64,000 bases of DNA from Albugo candida (Eukaryota > Oomycota > Peronosporomycetes > Albuginales), in NCBI GenBank assembly GCA_040437565.1, contig JBDOQK010000002.1, positions 186,001 to 250,000 on the forward strand, written 5' to 3'. Every line of letters begins with the position of its first letter. Within the stretch, counting starts at the first letter, position 1. This document shows positions 47,619 through 58,210 of this stretch, one piece after another. Position numbers and translations under genes: made by a program. The notes under the pieces were generated by a model. That model saw nothing but the letters and a program-made list of their open reading frames with translations, made no database searches and was not told the origin of the DNA.

Positions 47619-50600
47619 TTAGGAAAGATTACTTCCGCCAGTTTGCGGTGGACATCGATACTCCTCAGGAAGTAACGAGCGCTGTATAGCATTGAACGCA
47701 TACATTCTTCTTCCCGTATTTTTCCAACAGTTTTCAATCCGCACGCCTTCCGATCGCATAACCGCCACAATCTCTGCCTTTTTAGTTTCAGGCAGATTAT
47801 GATTCGTGACCAAAATACGTCCTTGCTCCAACGTTACAGACATTCCCGTCCGGTCTTTCGCGCTCTTGCAGCACGTCACTCTTCCACCGCCTATTAATCG
47901 AACTAAATCAGAGCTCAGTTGTAATATTTCCGGTCGTTTCTTGCGCGTTTGATGTGACAAACAGATCAGATTTTCCAATTGCGCTAATGTTTTCTCAATC
48001 AGTTCACGACTTGGCATACCGTCAACGGCGTTGACATTCACACCGCTTTGTGTGCGCGCAGAAAAGCTGCTATATCGCTCACAATACGACCGCAAAGAGC
48101 GCAAACTCGCAGTATTGATAACATCCTGAAGCTGTCGTGTGGATGGCTTTGTGCTGTTTGCAATGGTCTGTTTCTCATTAATCCCTTGGGAGAAAAGCAC
48201 AGGGCACACTCGTATCATTGCTCCGTCACACAGCGAGCGACCTAGTGGAACGTGAGTCGTCCGCAATGTGACTCGGATCACGAGATGCGTATACCGAAAA
48301 ATCCGATGGAAGAGCTGGTTCCATATCTGAGACATTGGAATGCATCCGAAATCGCCTTCTTCCCGAGCGCGTGGTCCAATTCTCAGCTGTTTACTTTTGC
48401 GGAAAATGGAATGGAGTAGCTTTTGGCCGCTTGAGAGCATCGACGTCGCACGATCCATACCGGAAAACTCGACTGTGCGATTATTACAGCGAGATTGGCT
48501 TCCGCTATGGCTGCTATCATCACTGCTGCAGCTATGCCGGTTTTCATTTGGAGTCTGCCAGAACGGATGATTTGGATACTTTTTCAGAGCTTTTTCGATA
48601 CTGCTGAAAACGTCCACGCGAGTGACTCCAGCTTGGTCGTAGAAATTGTTCAGCACGGATGAGCAAGTATCGGTGTTGATGTCAGTATTTCCGGAATAGA
48701 ATGTGGCTTCCGAATCTGGATGGAAACTATGGCGACTATCGCTTGTGGTGGCGGTGTTGGAAACCGAAGTTGTGGCAGTGGTAGCGGCATTCGTGCTCGT
48801 TGTGCTTACAGCTGGTGCGACTTCACACGAGTTCGAAGTTTGCATGTTCAGTGGTCGATCGTGATGGGATGGCGGTACATTGCGATGGTCCGGGTTCTTG
48901 GGAACTTCATGCTGTTCTTCAACAAGGATGAATTGGACATTACGAAGCTCGTTCACAGCTGCTGCCATATCTTCAAGCATCCCTGCTTCATTCCCGTGTG
49001 TAGAAAGCAAACTCTCTACATCAAAGAGAAAGCCAACCTTTTCGAATTGATCCAGCATTCGTCTTCCGATGGATTGCGTCGATACTTGAACAGCAAAATC
49101 CAGTTTTCTCGTAAAGGCGGTTACAAGAGCAGCGATAGCTTGTGGGAAACAAACATCCATCCGTTTTTGAATTTCCCATTCCAAATCTTCAGCTTTCTGT
49201 TGCGATTCCGTCCAAAGCGGATCTTGACGTGTGTTTTGACAATGATCATCAAATTCTCTTCCCTGCATTTTCGTCCGTTGTTCTTGCAAGCCAAGAATGC
49301 CTCCTCCACGGAATTTGTACACATGTGCGGCCATAGCGCCCACCGTCACCGTATCGTACACAGCCGATCGCTCGACTGTACTCGGCTTGGATCGATCGTC
49401 TCCAGCGGCATTTTGGCTGATACACGATGACTGTGAAGCAATTTGCCGGGATTTCGCCAGCGAATCGACTTTGGCGACCCACATTTCATGTAAATGAAGG
49501 TTTACCGGCAAAAAACGAAGTGTGGCATTCTTCTTTAGGGTGCTCGGTTTGAAGTACTGCTGGTTCTCATCTCTCCGTTTGTACACCTTACGCAATTGGT
49601 ACAGCAGCTTCACGTACTGTTTGCGTGCATCCAGCCTCCGTGAGAGCCATTCCCGGCAGCGTGTCAGATCACCATCATTCTGGATCTGCTCAATGAGGTT
49701 TTCGTAGATATTGCGACTTGAAGTTTTGGCACGAACACGATCGTAGCTGTCGACTCGACTGAGGTCCTGTTGTGCCTGCAGTAGACATTTAGCTCGATGA
49801 TGGACAATGATCTCAACGACCTGGCGCGGAATCAAATTGTTGAAGCGACCTTCAGTCAGATCCTCAACCACAAGCAATCCTTGCTCTCGAATGTGATACT
49901 GGCTACTGATCGATTGCGATAGCGGCATTCCATTCACAGCATTCGCTGCAGCCTGGACGCCCCCTGCTTGACTGAAACGAGGCATCACAGGATGAATGAG
50001 CAATTTTGGCGGTGTTGCGACAACGCTGGATTCTCGTATCGTACGGAAAGATTGCTCGGCTGCAATAAGTGACATTTGTTCTCCTCGTGAGCCGTATTCT
50101 ACAAGCCGATCCATGGAAACCCCAAATTCAGCGACAACGGTCCATTGCGACGCGAGCGCTGGCCTTTCTTCCTGAACAACCTCATCATCCTCATAATCTG
50201 ATTCATCCTCAAATAAATCCTCAACGGCCTGTGAGCCAAATTCGTCTTCTGTCTCATCAGGAATCCCACCGCCAGTCGCTGTGAATTGGCGCCAAAGTTC
50301 TGCTTGTTCGAGTGCGTTGTTAGTACTTTGGTCGATACTGGAAGAATGGAGTCGAGCGATGACAGCCTCAGCGGTGATGACTGATGGATCCCGTCGATCC
50401 ATTGCTGACAAAAGCTCTTTGACCGAATACACAACGAGCCGAAGCTTCTCTTCAGCGAGGAACCCGAGTGGAATCCGAGGAACTGACATGAACGAGTATA
50501 CCTGTCGTCCCAAAGGCCCAACGACCGCTATATTGCTGGAATGCACAGTGTCTGTGTTGCTGATCTGTTTCCATATGTATCGATTCGTATCGGCATTCCA

Positions 50601-53507
50601 TTCGAGGCGCTGGATACCGATATAACATCCTTGCTCAAAGACTTCATTGATTTCTAGAATGAGCGACAGGCTGATGTAATGCGTGACTTCTGCTCCATTT
50701 TGCTCCTGGACGATAATGGATCCTTTGTCGTCATACGTATGGATGGATGCTGCGCGTTGGCTCTGACGTTGAAGCATCGAGACACTTGCACGAACCTCAT
50801 TTTCTTTGATGAGCGCATCGACCAATTTGGAAGTATCTCCCTCGCTCCATGAAGAAGACGCAAATGAACAGCTCGGGGTTGCCACTTGTTCGTATTGTCC
50901 ATCCGACATTTCCGATTGAGAATCTGTGAATCGAGACTCATTTGGGACTTCTCGAAGCGATTTTGCGGTGGAATTCCATTGCAGAAACACGAGACAGCAA
51001 GGCGGAATCGAGTATGGAAGCCACACAGTGAAGATGTAGTACCAGGGATACGGGATCGGATCTTTGCTTAAAAGTTGGACAATCCACGAGAGAAGATAAA
51101 TTAGTGTGACGACGCCAATGAGAGCGTAATAGAGCCGAAGAGCTTTCCGGAGCACCAATTCATGAAGCCCCGTCATCTGACCAAGTAATGAGCGCCCTCT
51201 ACGCATTACCATGACACCTAACGCCATGACGACAACTGTCAGCGCCAGAAACACTGCGTACGTGATAGTTGTGGACACGAGAAAAATCTGCTCTTGATCA
51301 TTGACGTAACAGCTCCAAAGATATCGAGGTAGATCGGAAAATGCGCTGGAAAGAAGCTGAGCATCGTCTCCTTTGCACTGCAAATTCATTAATGAGGAAG
51401 GATCTTCTTCGTAAGCGTACACGCGGTCGATGAGGTCAATGTGAGCGAGCAGAAAAACCAATTGGAAGCCGTAAAAGGCCGCGTTTAGCAGCACAAACGC
51501 GAAGCATACTTTTTTTTTCGGTAATTTTCGAAGACGAAGACTCAAGACTGTTCCCCAATGAAACGATACGGCCAGCAGCATTGTGAATGTAAAGCACAGC
51601 TGTACACGCGATATGTAGAAATACGCACTTGAGCGCATAATGGTCCAAAATATATTGTTCACAATGGCAGTGGATAGCTCCAAAACAGTGCAAACAGCTG
51701 TGATATCTGTCCAAATAGAGCCCAATGAGAATGAAAGTCCATTGGATCGGATGACAGCACTGCAGAAGAGCAACGAGCCGACAAGAACGACAATCGATAC
51801 GTAGCTGTACGAGCTTGCACTCGCTCCAGTCATTGAATCAACCGAGATGGAAGAGATCGTACCGTCCACTACGAGGTTGTCATTGGGATCATAAACGCCC
51901 AACATGATCTGATTCAGACCCGTGTATGATACCGAAGGATTCTGGACTTGGCTCACACTCAATAGGACCCAGCCTTTCTCGATCGCCTGTGCGACTTTGA
52001 GCTGCCATTGACCTGTAGAAGCTGTATGACGAGTGTGCAGAATCGGAGAAACATTCGCTTCTCCATAGACGGAAGCGTTTGTGTCGGTTGGTACATTGGG
52101 TACATCAGTGCCAGGGGACTCCATGGAAGACGTCAACATCCGATTTGTGGTGTTGGTACCATTTATAGAGGGATCGACCCGTGTGGCGTCCCATCCTGTC
52201 TCAATGTACCACGTTTCGGATCCTGTGAATGTCCATCGTCGATCGAATGTGATAGATATCGTGCTTTTTGCTGGTATTCTCGCATTTGAATAAAAGGATA
52301 ACGATGCATTTCCTGCATTACCGGGATATATATTTTCTGGGACAAAAGATGCGCTTGAGATGGAAGCGGCTTCGAGAGGAGATACGCGAAGGAACGAAGA
52401 GAATACGCCGCCATTTTCATCATCAAATATGTAATGGATTGGCGTGAGATTGGAATCGGTCGTGTAGATGAGGGTGGGACGATCGCCATCTTGTAAAGTA
52501 CGCAGTTGGGACGCATTGAGTCCTGTTGGCGTATTCACATGATCAAAAGTAAGACGCAATGGGTCGTATGTTAATTGGTGCTTTGATGGGACGTTGATGG
52601 TCAAATACGCACGCGTGACACCTGTACCACTACTATTGGAGTATAAGGAAACAAAACAAATTGTTTTAATCAAGCTTGGATTGGACGAGTCTGGGGCATT
52701 TGTCGTTACTGTATCGTTTTGGTACAATTCCACACTGCAATAGGGATTCGTGGTTGAGAAATTGTATCCAATTGGACTTGCAATCATAATCTGCTTCAAT
52801 CGTTTGGACGGATTGTCGCCGTAGAAAGAGCTCACAAAATCGTCACGTTTTATTATGACCGAGAATGTCGCATTGATTTGGCCAGGATATGCTGAAGAGA
52901 CGCCTTTCCAAACATTCGTTCGCAATACGGCTTCGTGACAGCATGGGTCACTACACTCAAAGTTGGCTAATTCTGTGTACGACCAGGTGGTACTTCCACT
53001 GCAGAACGATTGTTTAGACGAGTTGAATCGACAAGATGGAAAGTTCATGCACGGAAACCACGTCTGATGGTTTTGCGCTTGTCGTCCACCATACGTGCAG
53101 CATGGTAGTCCACTACATTCTCCATTCGGAGTGTTGAACAAATTGGAACTTGTTGGTACGCAACACGACGGGACCAAAGCTTTGTCGACGGATACAGCGT
53201 CCCCTACTTGACAACATCTGGAACAATCATCGTTTTGGTACGACAGTGGAAATGGGTTCGTGGTGCCGGTTTCCGGACCGTTATCCCACGTACCATCAGC
53301 GCTCAAGTCTTGACTCGTCACAGCCGATGGAATTACAATAATCAGACTAATATATGTCCATATCCTTGCGAATCGAATCAACGGAAACTGTTTTCGGTTA
53401 GAGATGCACACTCGGGTCCTAATGCAAGATCGTTTCTTAGGGGACACTATAAGTTCAGGCAACATGTCATGTGTGTGACATTTTTCTGAATACCGACTCG
53501 CGCGCAT
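47619..53507 (-). CDS. GPCR-bigram: Cys-rich ectodomain, seven-helix receptor and INPP4-type phosphatase
   Basis: A single-exon 1962-aa membrane protein. The frame opens at GTG 53522; the first ATG is at 53507. After a signal anchor (ISLIIVIPSAVTS) comes a Cys-rich ectodomain (DDCSRCCQVGDAV, SCCVPTSSN, ECSGLPCCTYGG, CSDPCCHEAVL) with many N-glycosylation sites. Seven hydrophobic helices follow, from VSIVVLVGSLLFCSAVI to YIFTVWLPYSIPPCCLVFL. The cytosolic part has a C2-like region and an INPP4 phosphatase with CKSAKDRTGMS (CX5R, Cys ~1880) and the family end ENCWKNTGRRMYAFNAIQRS. INPP4 enzymes remove the 4-phosphate from PI(3,4)P2. Receptors fused to lipid kinases or phosphatases are known in oomycetes as GPCR-bigrams. 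The direct link of ligand to PI(3,4)P2 turnover is inference. The catalytic motif is intact. Confidence 0.9.
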   Translation of the reverse strand: MRASRYSEKCHTHDMLPELIVSPKKRSCIRTRVCISNRKQFPLIRFARIWTYISLIIVIPSAVTSQDLSADGTWDNGPETGTTNPFPLSYQNDDCSRCCQVGDAVSVDKALVPSCCVPTSSNLFNTPNGECSGLPCCTYGGRQAQNHQTWFPCMNFPSCRFNSSKQSFCSGSTTWSYTELANFECSDPCCHEAVLRTNVWKGVSSAYPGQINATFSVIIKRDDFVSSFYGDNPSKRLKQIMIASPIGYNFSTTNPYCSVELYQNDTVTTNAPDSSNPSLIKTICFVSLYSNSSGTGVTRAYLTINVPSKHQLTYDPLRLTFDHVNTPTGLNASQLRTLQDGDRPTLIYTTDSNLTPIHYIFDDENGGVFSSFLRVSPLEAASISSASFVPENIYPGNAGNASLSFYSNARIPAKSTISITFDRRWTFTGSETWYIETGWDATRVDPSINGTNTTNRMLTSSMESPGTDVPNVPTDTNASVYGEANVSPILHTRHTASTGQWQLKVAQAIEKGWVLLSVSQVQNPSVSYTGLNQIMLGVYDPNDNLVVDGTISSISVDSMTGASASSYSYVSIVVLVGSLLFCSAVIRSNGLSFSLGSIWTDITAVCTVLELSTAIVNNIFWTIMRSSAYFYISRVQLCFTFTMLLAVSFHWGTVLSLRLRKLPKKKVCFAFVLLNAAFYGFQLVFLLAHIDLIDRVYAYEEDPSSLMNLQCKGDDAQLLSSAFSDLPRYLWSCYVNDQEQIFLVSTTITYAVFLALTVVVMALGVMVMRRGRSLLGQMTGLHELVLRKALRLYYALIGVVTLIYLLSWIVQLLSKDPIPYPWYYIFTVWLPYSIPPCCLVFLQWNSTAKSLREVPNESRFTDSQSEMSDGQYEQVATPSCSFASSSWSEGDTSKLVDALIKENEVRASVSMLQRQSQRAASIHTYDDKGSIIVQEQNGAEVTHYISLSLILEINEVFEQGCYIGIQRLEWNADTNRYIWKQISNTDTVHSSNIAVVGPLGRQVYSFMSVPRIPLGFLAEEKLRLVVYSVKELLSAMDRRDPSVITAEAVIARLHSSSIDQSTNNALEQAELWRQFTATGGGIPDETEDEFGSQAVEDLFEDESDYEDDEVVQEERPALASQWTVVAEFGVSMDRLVEYGSRGEQMSLIAAEQSFRTIRESSVVATPPKLLIHPVMPRFSQAGGVQAAANAVNGMPLSQSISSQYHIREQGLLVVEDLTEGRFNNLIPRQVVEIIVHHRAKCLLQAQQDLSRVDSYDRVRAKTSSRNIYENLIEQIQNDGDLTRCREWLSRRLDARKQYVKLLYQLRKVYKRRDENQQYFKPSTLKKNATLRFLPVNLHLHEMWVAKVDSLAKSRQIASQSSCISQNAAGDDRSKPSTVERSAVYDTVTVGAMAAHVYKFRGGGILGLQEQRTKMQGREFDDHCQNTRQDPLWTESQQKAEDLEWEIQKRMDVCFPQAIAALVTAFTRKLDFAVQVSTQSIGRRMLDQFEKVGFLFDVESLLSTHGNEAGMLEDMAAAVNELRNVQFILVEEQHEVPKNPDHRNVPPSHHDRPLNMQTSNSCEVAPAVSTTSTNAATTATTSVSNTATTSDSRHSFHPDSEATFYSGNTDINTDTCSSVLNNFYDQAGVTRVDVFSSIEKALKKYPNHPFWQTPNENRHSCSSDDSSHSGSQSRCNNRTVEFSGMDRATSMLSSGQKLLHSIFRKSKQLRIGPRAREEGDFGCIPMSQIWNQLFHRIFRYTHLVIRVTLRTTHVPLGRSLCDGAMIRVCPVLFSQGINEKQTIANSTKPSTRQLQDVINTASLRSLRSYCERYSSFSARTQSGVNVNAVDGMPSRELIEKTLAQLENLICLSHQTRKKRPEILQLSSDLVRLIGGGRVTCCKSAKDRTGMSVTLEQGRILVTNHNLPETKKAEIVAVMRSEGVRIENCWKNTGRRMYAFNAIQRSLLPEEYRCPPQTGGSNLS

Positions 53508-54606
53508 TGTAAAGTGTACCACGTCTCGTCGGTGCTACGGCGATATCCGGTGCTGGATCGCAAAATGATAAATCGGAGCAGCAGAAGTCTTCTATGATGT
53601 ACTATGTCGATACGAATATTATACGACAAACAGTTGCACGTGTCGAGCTCACCAATGCACGTCGCACGACAAGATTGCTTCGAGAGAATGGAATTTGGGC
53701 ACAAACGAGGTGTTAGTAGCGTTCTAGTTTGGCTTTGCTTCGAGAAATGACCAATCATATTGCATTACAGAAAGTTCAGGGATTTCCCATGAACCCTAGT
53801 GGCACCGTAGTAATGTCATTTAAAATTATCAGATTGCCAAGTCGACGATAACAGTTAAAACATTCACCTTTATTGCTTACTTGCGGTGTATTCGAATGGT
53901 TAATAGCGTAAAAGTAGATCGGATACGGGCTTTCCCAGATGACCAGATGACCAGATGACCTCATAAATGCTCTCTACAAATCCAAGCACAACAGCGCGCT
54001 GCATTACAACGGACAAGAGTGGTTTTTATTGAGCTTCATAGCTACAGGGTCGCCGTCATCAGCCACTCAAAAGCGTCCGAAATTTGCTCACTTCGAAGTC
54101 ATATGTACCGTAGGAAACAACCGTTCCTATTTGTGCATTTAGTATGTCCTTTATCGTATCATAACAAGCACTAGTGTCTGTAAGCTAGTAAACTGATTNN
54201 NNNNNNNNNNNNNNNNNNNNNNNNNNNNNNNNNNNNNNNNNNNNNNNNNNNNNNNNNNNNNNNNNNNNNNNNNNNNNNNNNNNNNNNNNNNNNNNNNNTA
54301 CGGGCTTTCCCAGATGACCAGATGACCAGATGACCTCATAAATGCTCTCTACAAATCCAAGCACAACAGCGCGCTGCATTACAACGGACAAGAGTGGTTT
54401 TTATTGAGCTTCATAGCTACAGGGTCGCCGTCATCAGCCACTCAAAAGCGTCCGAAATTTGCTCACTTCGAAGTCATATGTACCGTAGGAAACAACCGTT
54501 CCTATTTGTGCATTTAGTATGTCCTTTATCGTATCATAACAAGCACTAGTGTCTGTAAGCTAGTAAACTGATTATTGACAAATCAGATAGAAATCCGTGG
54601 AAACTA
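53508..54606. other. Intergenic 1.1 kb between divergent genes, with an assembly gap at 54199-54298
   Basis: The 275 bp before the gap (53924-54198) are repeated after it (54299-54573), so the true spacing is about 0.7 kb. The repeated part contains three tandem copies of CCAGATGA. It should hold the promoters of the receptor-phosphatase gene (-) and legumain (+). Confidence 0.75.
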
Positions 54607-56098
54607 ATGAAAAGTGTTGGGTCCATTCTTGAGCCGCTCACCCTCATCCATTTGTGTCTACTGTATGCGACTGCGGATCATTGGGCAGTCATTGTTGTCG
54701 GATCGAGAGGATACTGGAATTACCGCCATCAATCAGACGCATGTCACGCTTACCATGTTGTTCACGATCACGGTATTCCGAAAAAGAATATAATCCTGAT
54801 GATGTACAATGACGTGGCACACGATTCTAAAAATCCATTGCCTGGTACACTGTATAACCGCCCTACTCTTTCGCGCTCGACGGGTCAAGTTACCGAACCC
54901 AAAAATGTATATGACGGATGTCATGTAGAATACGCCGGTGATGCGGTCACACCTCAAAATTTCATGAATGTATTGCTTGGTAATAAAACGGCATCAAACG
55001 GAAAACGGGTTTTGGAAAGTACCAAAACGGATCGAGTTTTCATCAATTTTGTGGATCATGGGGCAAATGGGTACATTGTATTCCCAGGTACAAAAAAACT
55101 TACTGCACGACAATTGCACAGTACACTATTGCAAATGTACACCGAGAATAGATACAAAGAAGTTGTACTCTATATGGAAGGTAAGACACTACCTTTTCTA
55201 TAAAGTACGCTGCTTACTGATGGAATAATATGCAGCGTGTCATTCCGGCTCTATGTTTATAAATCGACTGCCCAGAAAATATAACATTTTCGTCACAACT
55301 GCTGCCAATCGACACGAATCTTCGTGGGCAACATACTGCCCGCCTTACGACAAAGCCTACAATCACTCTATAGGTTCGTGTTTGGGCGATTTATACTCCG
55401 TGAATTGGATGGACGATAGTGATTTGGCAGATCTCTCTACTGAAACTTTGGCGCAGCAGCATGAGAAAGTCAAGCGAGAGACGACAAAGAGCCACGTGAA
55501 GAGGTTCGGATCACAAACCGTTGAAAACGAGATTGTCGGTAATTTTCAGTCAGTCGATGACATTTCAGTTATAGAAGCAACCGCGCGCAATGCAAGCGAC
55601 AAAGTCATTACGCCGATAAGCGCGCAAGATTTAAAAGTAATAAGTGCCGTAGAGACGTACGATGTCGAATTGATTGGGAAGTTTTATCGGTACCTTCGCT
55701 CAGAATCGGCATCTGATCGTACGCGCTCTGTTTATGACTTGATGGAGGAGCTAAGAGAAAGAATCCGAGCCGATGAAGTCTTTGACCGGTTGAATACCGT
55801 TGCCAGAAATGTAGTGGACAGAGTACAAGGGTCAGATTCTGGCTGGGAGTGTTATGAGAGGGCTTTGAAGATGTTCGATGTTAGTTGTGCGGGGCTGGGA
55901 GATACTGAATTGGGTGGTGCATTCACTTCCTACAGTCTCAAGTATACGGAAACTTTTGCTGCGCTTTGTGCCTCCTATAAGAATCACTCGGCTGGCGTAG
56001 AAAGGAAAATGGAGCAGGTTTGTTTGGAATTACAAAAAGATGAAAGCTTCTTTAAAGGAGTAAACGATCGTCATAGTGGAAAGGTCGATTTGAGCTGA
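54607..56098 (+). CDS. Legumain-type asparaginyl endopeptidase (peptidase C13), 2 exons
   Basis: A vacuolar/lysosomal or secreted cysteine protease that cuts after Asn, 478 aa. Exons 54607..55180 and 55236..56098; the 55-nt intron starts GTAAGA, ends GCAG and lies directly before the catalytic Cys codon. The signal peptide is about 23 residues (ILEPLTLIHLCLLYATADHW). The C13 core reads WAVIVVGSRGYWNYRHQSDA, then VFINFVDHGANG with catalytic His151, and LYMEACHSGSMF with Cys193. CLGDLYSVNWMDDSD marks the legumain branch rather than GPI8. The C-terminal part corresponds to the prodomain, with one possible cleavage Asn-rich stretch. Both catalytic residues are present. Confidence 0.93.
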
Positions 56099-56595
56099 CA
56101 AACAGTCAGCCTCATCTGCGTTGTACATGTTTTAATTGCCATACTCTAATTTTGTCAATTCAGATTGTTTTTTTCCTTTGCAACTTTATGATAGCGACTT
56201 TTCAAGTGAATTACACGATACGAAACATTCAAGCGACAAAGAAAATCCAACGAGTTGTGTTGCTCAGACGTCCAATGAAACATCGAACCATGAAAAAAGT
56301 CTTTGATCAAGTGACGAATAATGCTTCTGCATTCTAAATTCAAGTTTGTGTTGTCACGGAAGGGTAAGATACCGTTTGGCAAATTTCGGGATTTATTACG
56401 TCCGCTTGTTCGCCTCTGAATAACAACTCACGTTGTTAACACTCCTAATAAAAATAAATACAATGGGAATTAGAACGACTCTATAGCTACCTGCAAGAGC
56501 TTTAGTTTGATTGTCGTCACATGCATTGATATCAGGTAATACGCCCATGTGACAGCTCGAGCTGGTTGGTAAGTGTTTTGCTGCGGTTGTGATCC

Positions 56596-57185
56596 CTAAA
56601 GTCCAAACTTGAGACATCCTGTTTTCTTATGTTGGTCCCCACATTTGATTCTGCAAAATCGAGAGCCGCATCGAGTGCACGAATAGGAAGCAAAATACCC
56701 ACAAATGCAGCAAAAGTGTCTCGCAGGAGTGGTGGACGGTTTCGCCGCCGCCGTCAGGTAATTGGGAGCAGAGGACCATATTGATTTATAACGCTCGTTT
56801 GACTGATCTGCAGACGATTTTCGGCTTAAGGAAGCAAGAAATGAGGCTTCTGAATGCCCAAACTCTTCAAATACAAGTTGAGCAAGCCGCTTAGCTGGGT
56901 ATCTCGCTTTCAACAATTTCTCGATTTTATCACGAGGTTTCTTAGAGACTCGTGGTGAGTTGTTTTTGGGTACAGCCTATTCAACATATTGAATTATGTG
57001 AGCCATTGGTTATACAGTTTGATTATATGATTTACTTTTACTTTCTCATCGATGTACAATTCATCTTTCAAATCCGCTTGATCGGTGATGCAATCCGCTT
57101 CATCAATTCCATAATTGTCTGCTTCTAACGATTCTAATCGCGCATTCCGAACGATCGCGCGTGTTTCCTCGTCAACATGCTTCAT
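56596..57185 (-). CDS. ZNHIT1: ZNHIT1 / SWC6 (VPS71), HIT zinc-finger subunit of the SWR1/SRCAP complex, 2 exons
   Basis: Nuclear subunit of the complex that deposits H2A.Z, 176 aa. Exons 57185..57036 and 56976..56596; the 59-nt intron starts GTAAAT and ends GAATAG. The N-terminus (DEETRAIVRNARLESLEADN, then YGIDEAD) matches the ZNHIT1 lead, PNYLTAAAKPSTTPARHFC matches its linker, and the HIT finger is CCICGYFASYSCTRCGSRFC, then RIKCGDQHKKTGCLKFGL. All zinc ligands are present. It is convergent with legumain, 0.5 kb apart, where one 60-codon frame looks like chance. Confidence 0.9.
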
Positions 57186-58210
57186 TGTTTTACTTAGCTT
57201 CGTGGTGCGCCCTGACGCAAAGAGCTATGATAAAACATATCGGAATCAGTCGTACATGCAAACGTACCAGAATACCGTTTTTGGGCGCTCAAAGCTGCTG
57301 CAGGTGCATTTTTAAATGCTTGTGCTGCAATCGTCTCGTTCCATCGCCGTTTGCCATCATGAAATTTGCCCATAATCAAGCGGATATTTTGTCCAATACA
57401 AAAGGTGCTTACCAGACTTCTCATTCAAGTTGATGCCATAGGATCCACCATATGTGATAAATGGCGTTGTCCACGCAAATTATGGTGAAATGCAGTACTT
57501 CTAGCTATCTTATCAAAGTAACAGCTTTCCGAGTATTTCTCACACGAGAGACTATACACTTTAATATGTAGGAGCCTTCTCATTATTGCAGCTCAAGCCA
57601 GGATGATTCAAAAACCTCGGGCGCTACACATCAAGATTGCACTCGTACAAGCGGCTGCCTGACTTTTAAATCGAGTGAGTTGCTTTGTTTTGTACATCAG
57701 ATTCCGTTTTCTATGTATTTCACAACTTTTGTTGTTATCAAAATATTTGAAAGCAGACAGAGACCACCATTGTGCACTGAATAAATTTCTCATAGAGCAA
57801 ACAGTATTCCAATTCGTTTTGTATGCGTCCGTAACCCGTTGAATTGACCCTTATGGCTGTCAGATTGCTGCAAATCTTTTTGATTTGATGATTTGTTGTT
57901 CAATGTATCAATAATTATACAGGCAGTGACTCTGTGAACCATTTTTTGAGATGAAGCAAACCCTGGCTTCTTAAGACGATCGTATACAATTACTCAATTC
58001 TAATGTCCCGCACTGTGCGCACACAAATGCTGAATCGACGCGTTGCCCTTTGAATATGCACTTTTGGAGTTTTTTAATACACACGTTCCGAGTTCCATCC
58101 ATAAATATATTATTATCATACTCTTTCGCATCAGTGTTCATAATCGCTGACGTCTATTACTGACATATCCGCTTACCTGCCCACTTGGCACCATATAACC
58201 GTTATTCCAC
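57186..58210. other. Intergenic 1.0 kb between divergent genes
   Basis: Promoter regions of ZNHIT1 (-) and MINDY (+). No frame, repeat or RNA gene that I can support. Confidence 0.5.

Noticed and set aside
48720-49430. 236-codon plus-strand frame inside the receptor-phosphatase gene
   Set aside because: It is antisense to the conserved phosphatase coding region and has no recognisable domain.
53924-54573. 275-bp duplication upstream of legumain
   Set aside because: Same pattern: identical flanks on either side of a 100-N gap.
56152-56337. 61-codon frame downstream of legumain
   Set aside because: It begins with TTG, has no domain, and lies in the 3' region between convergent genes.
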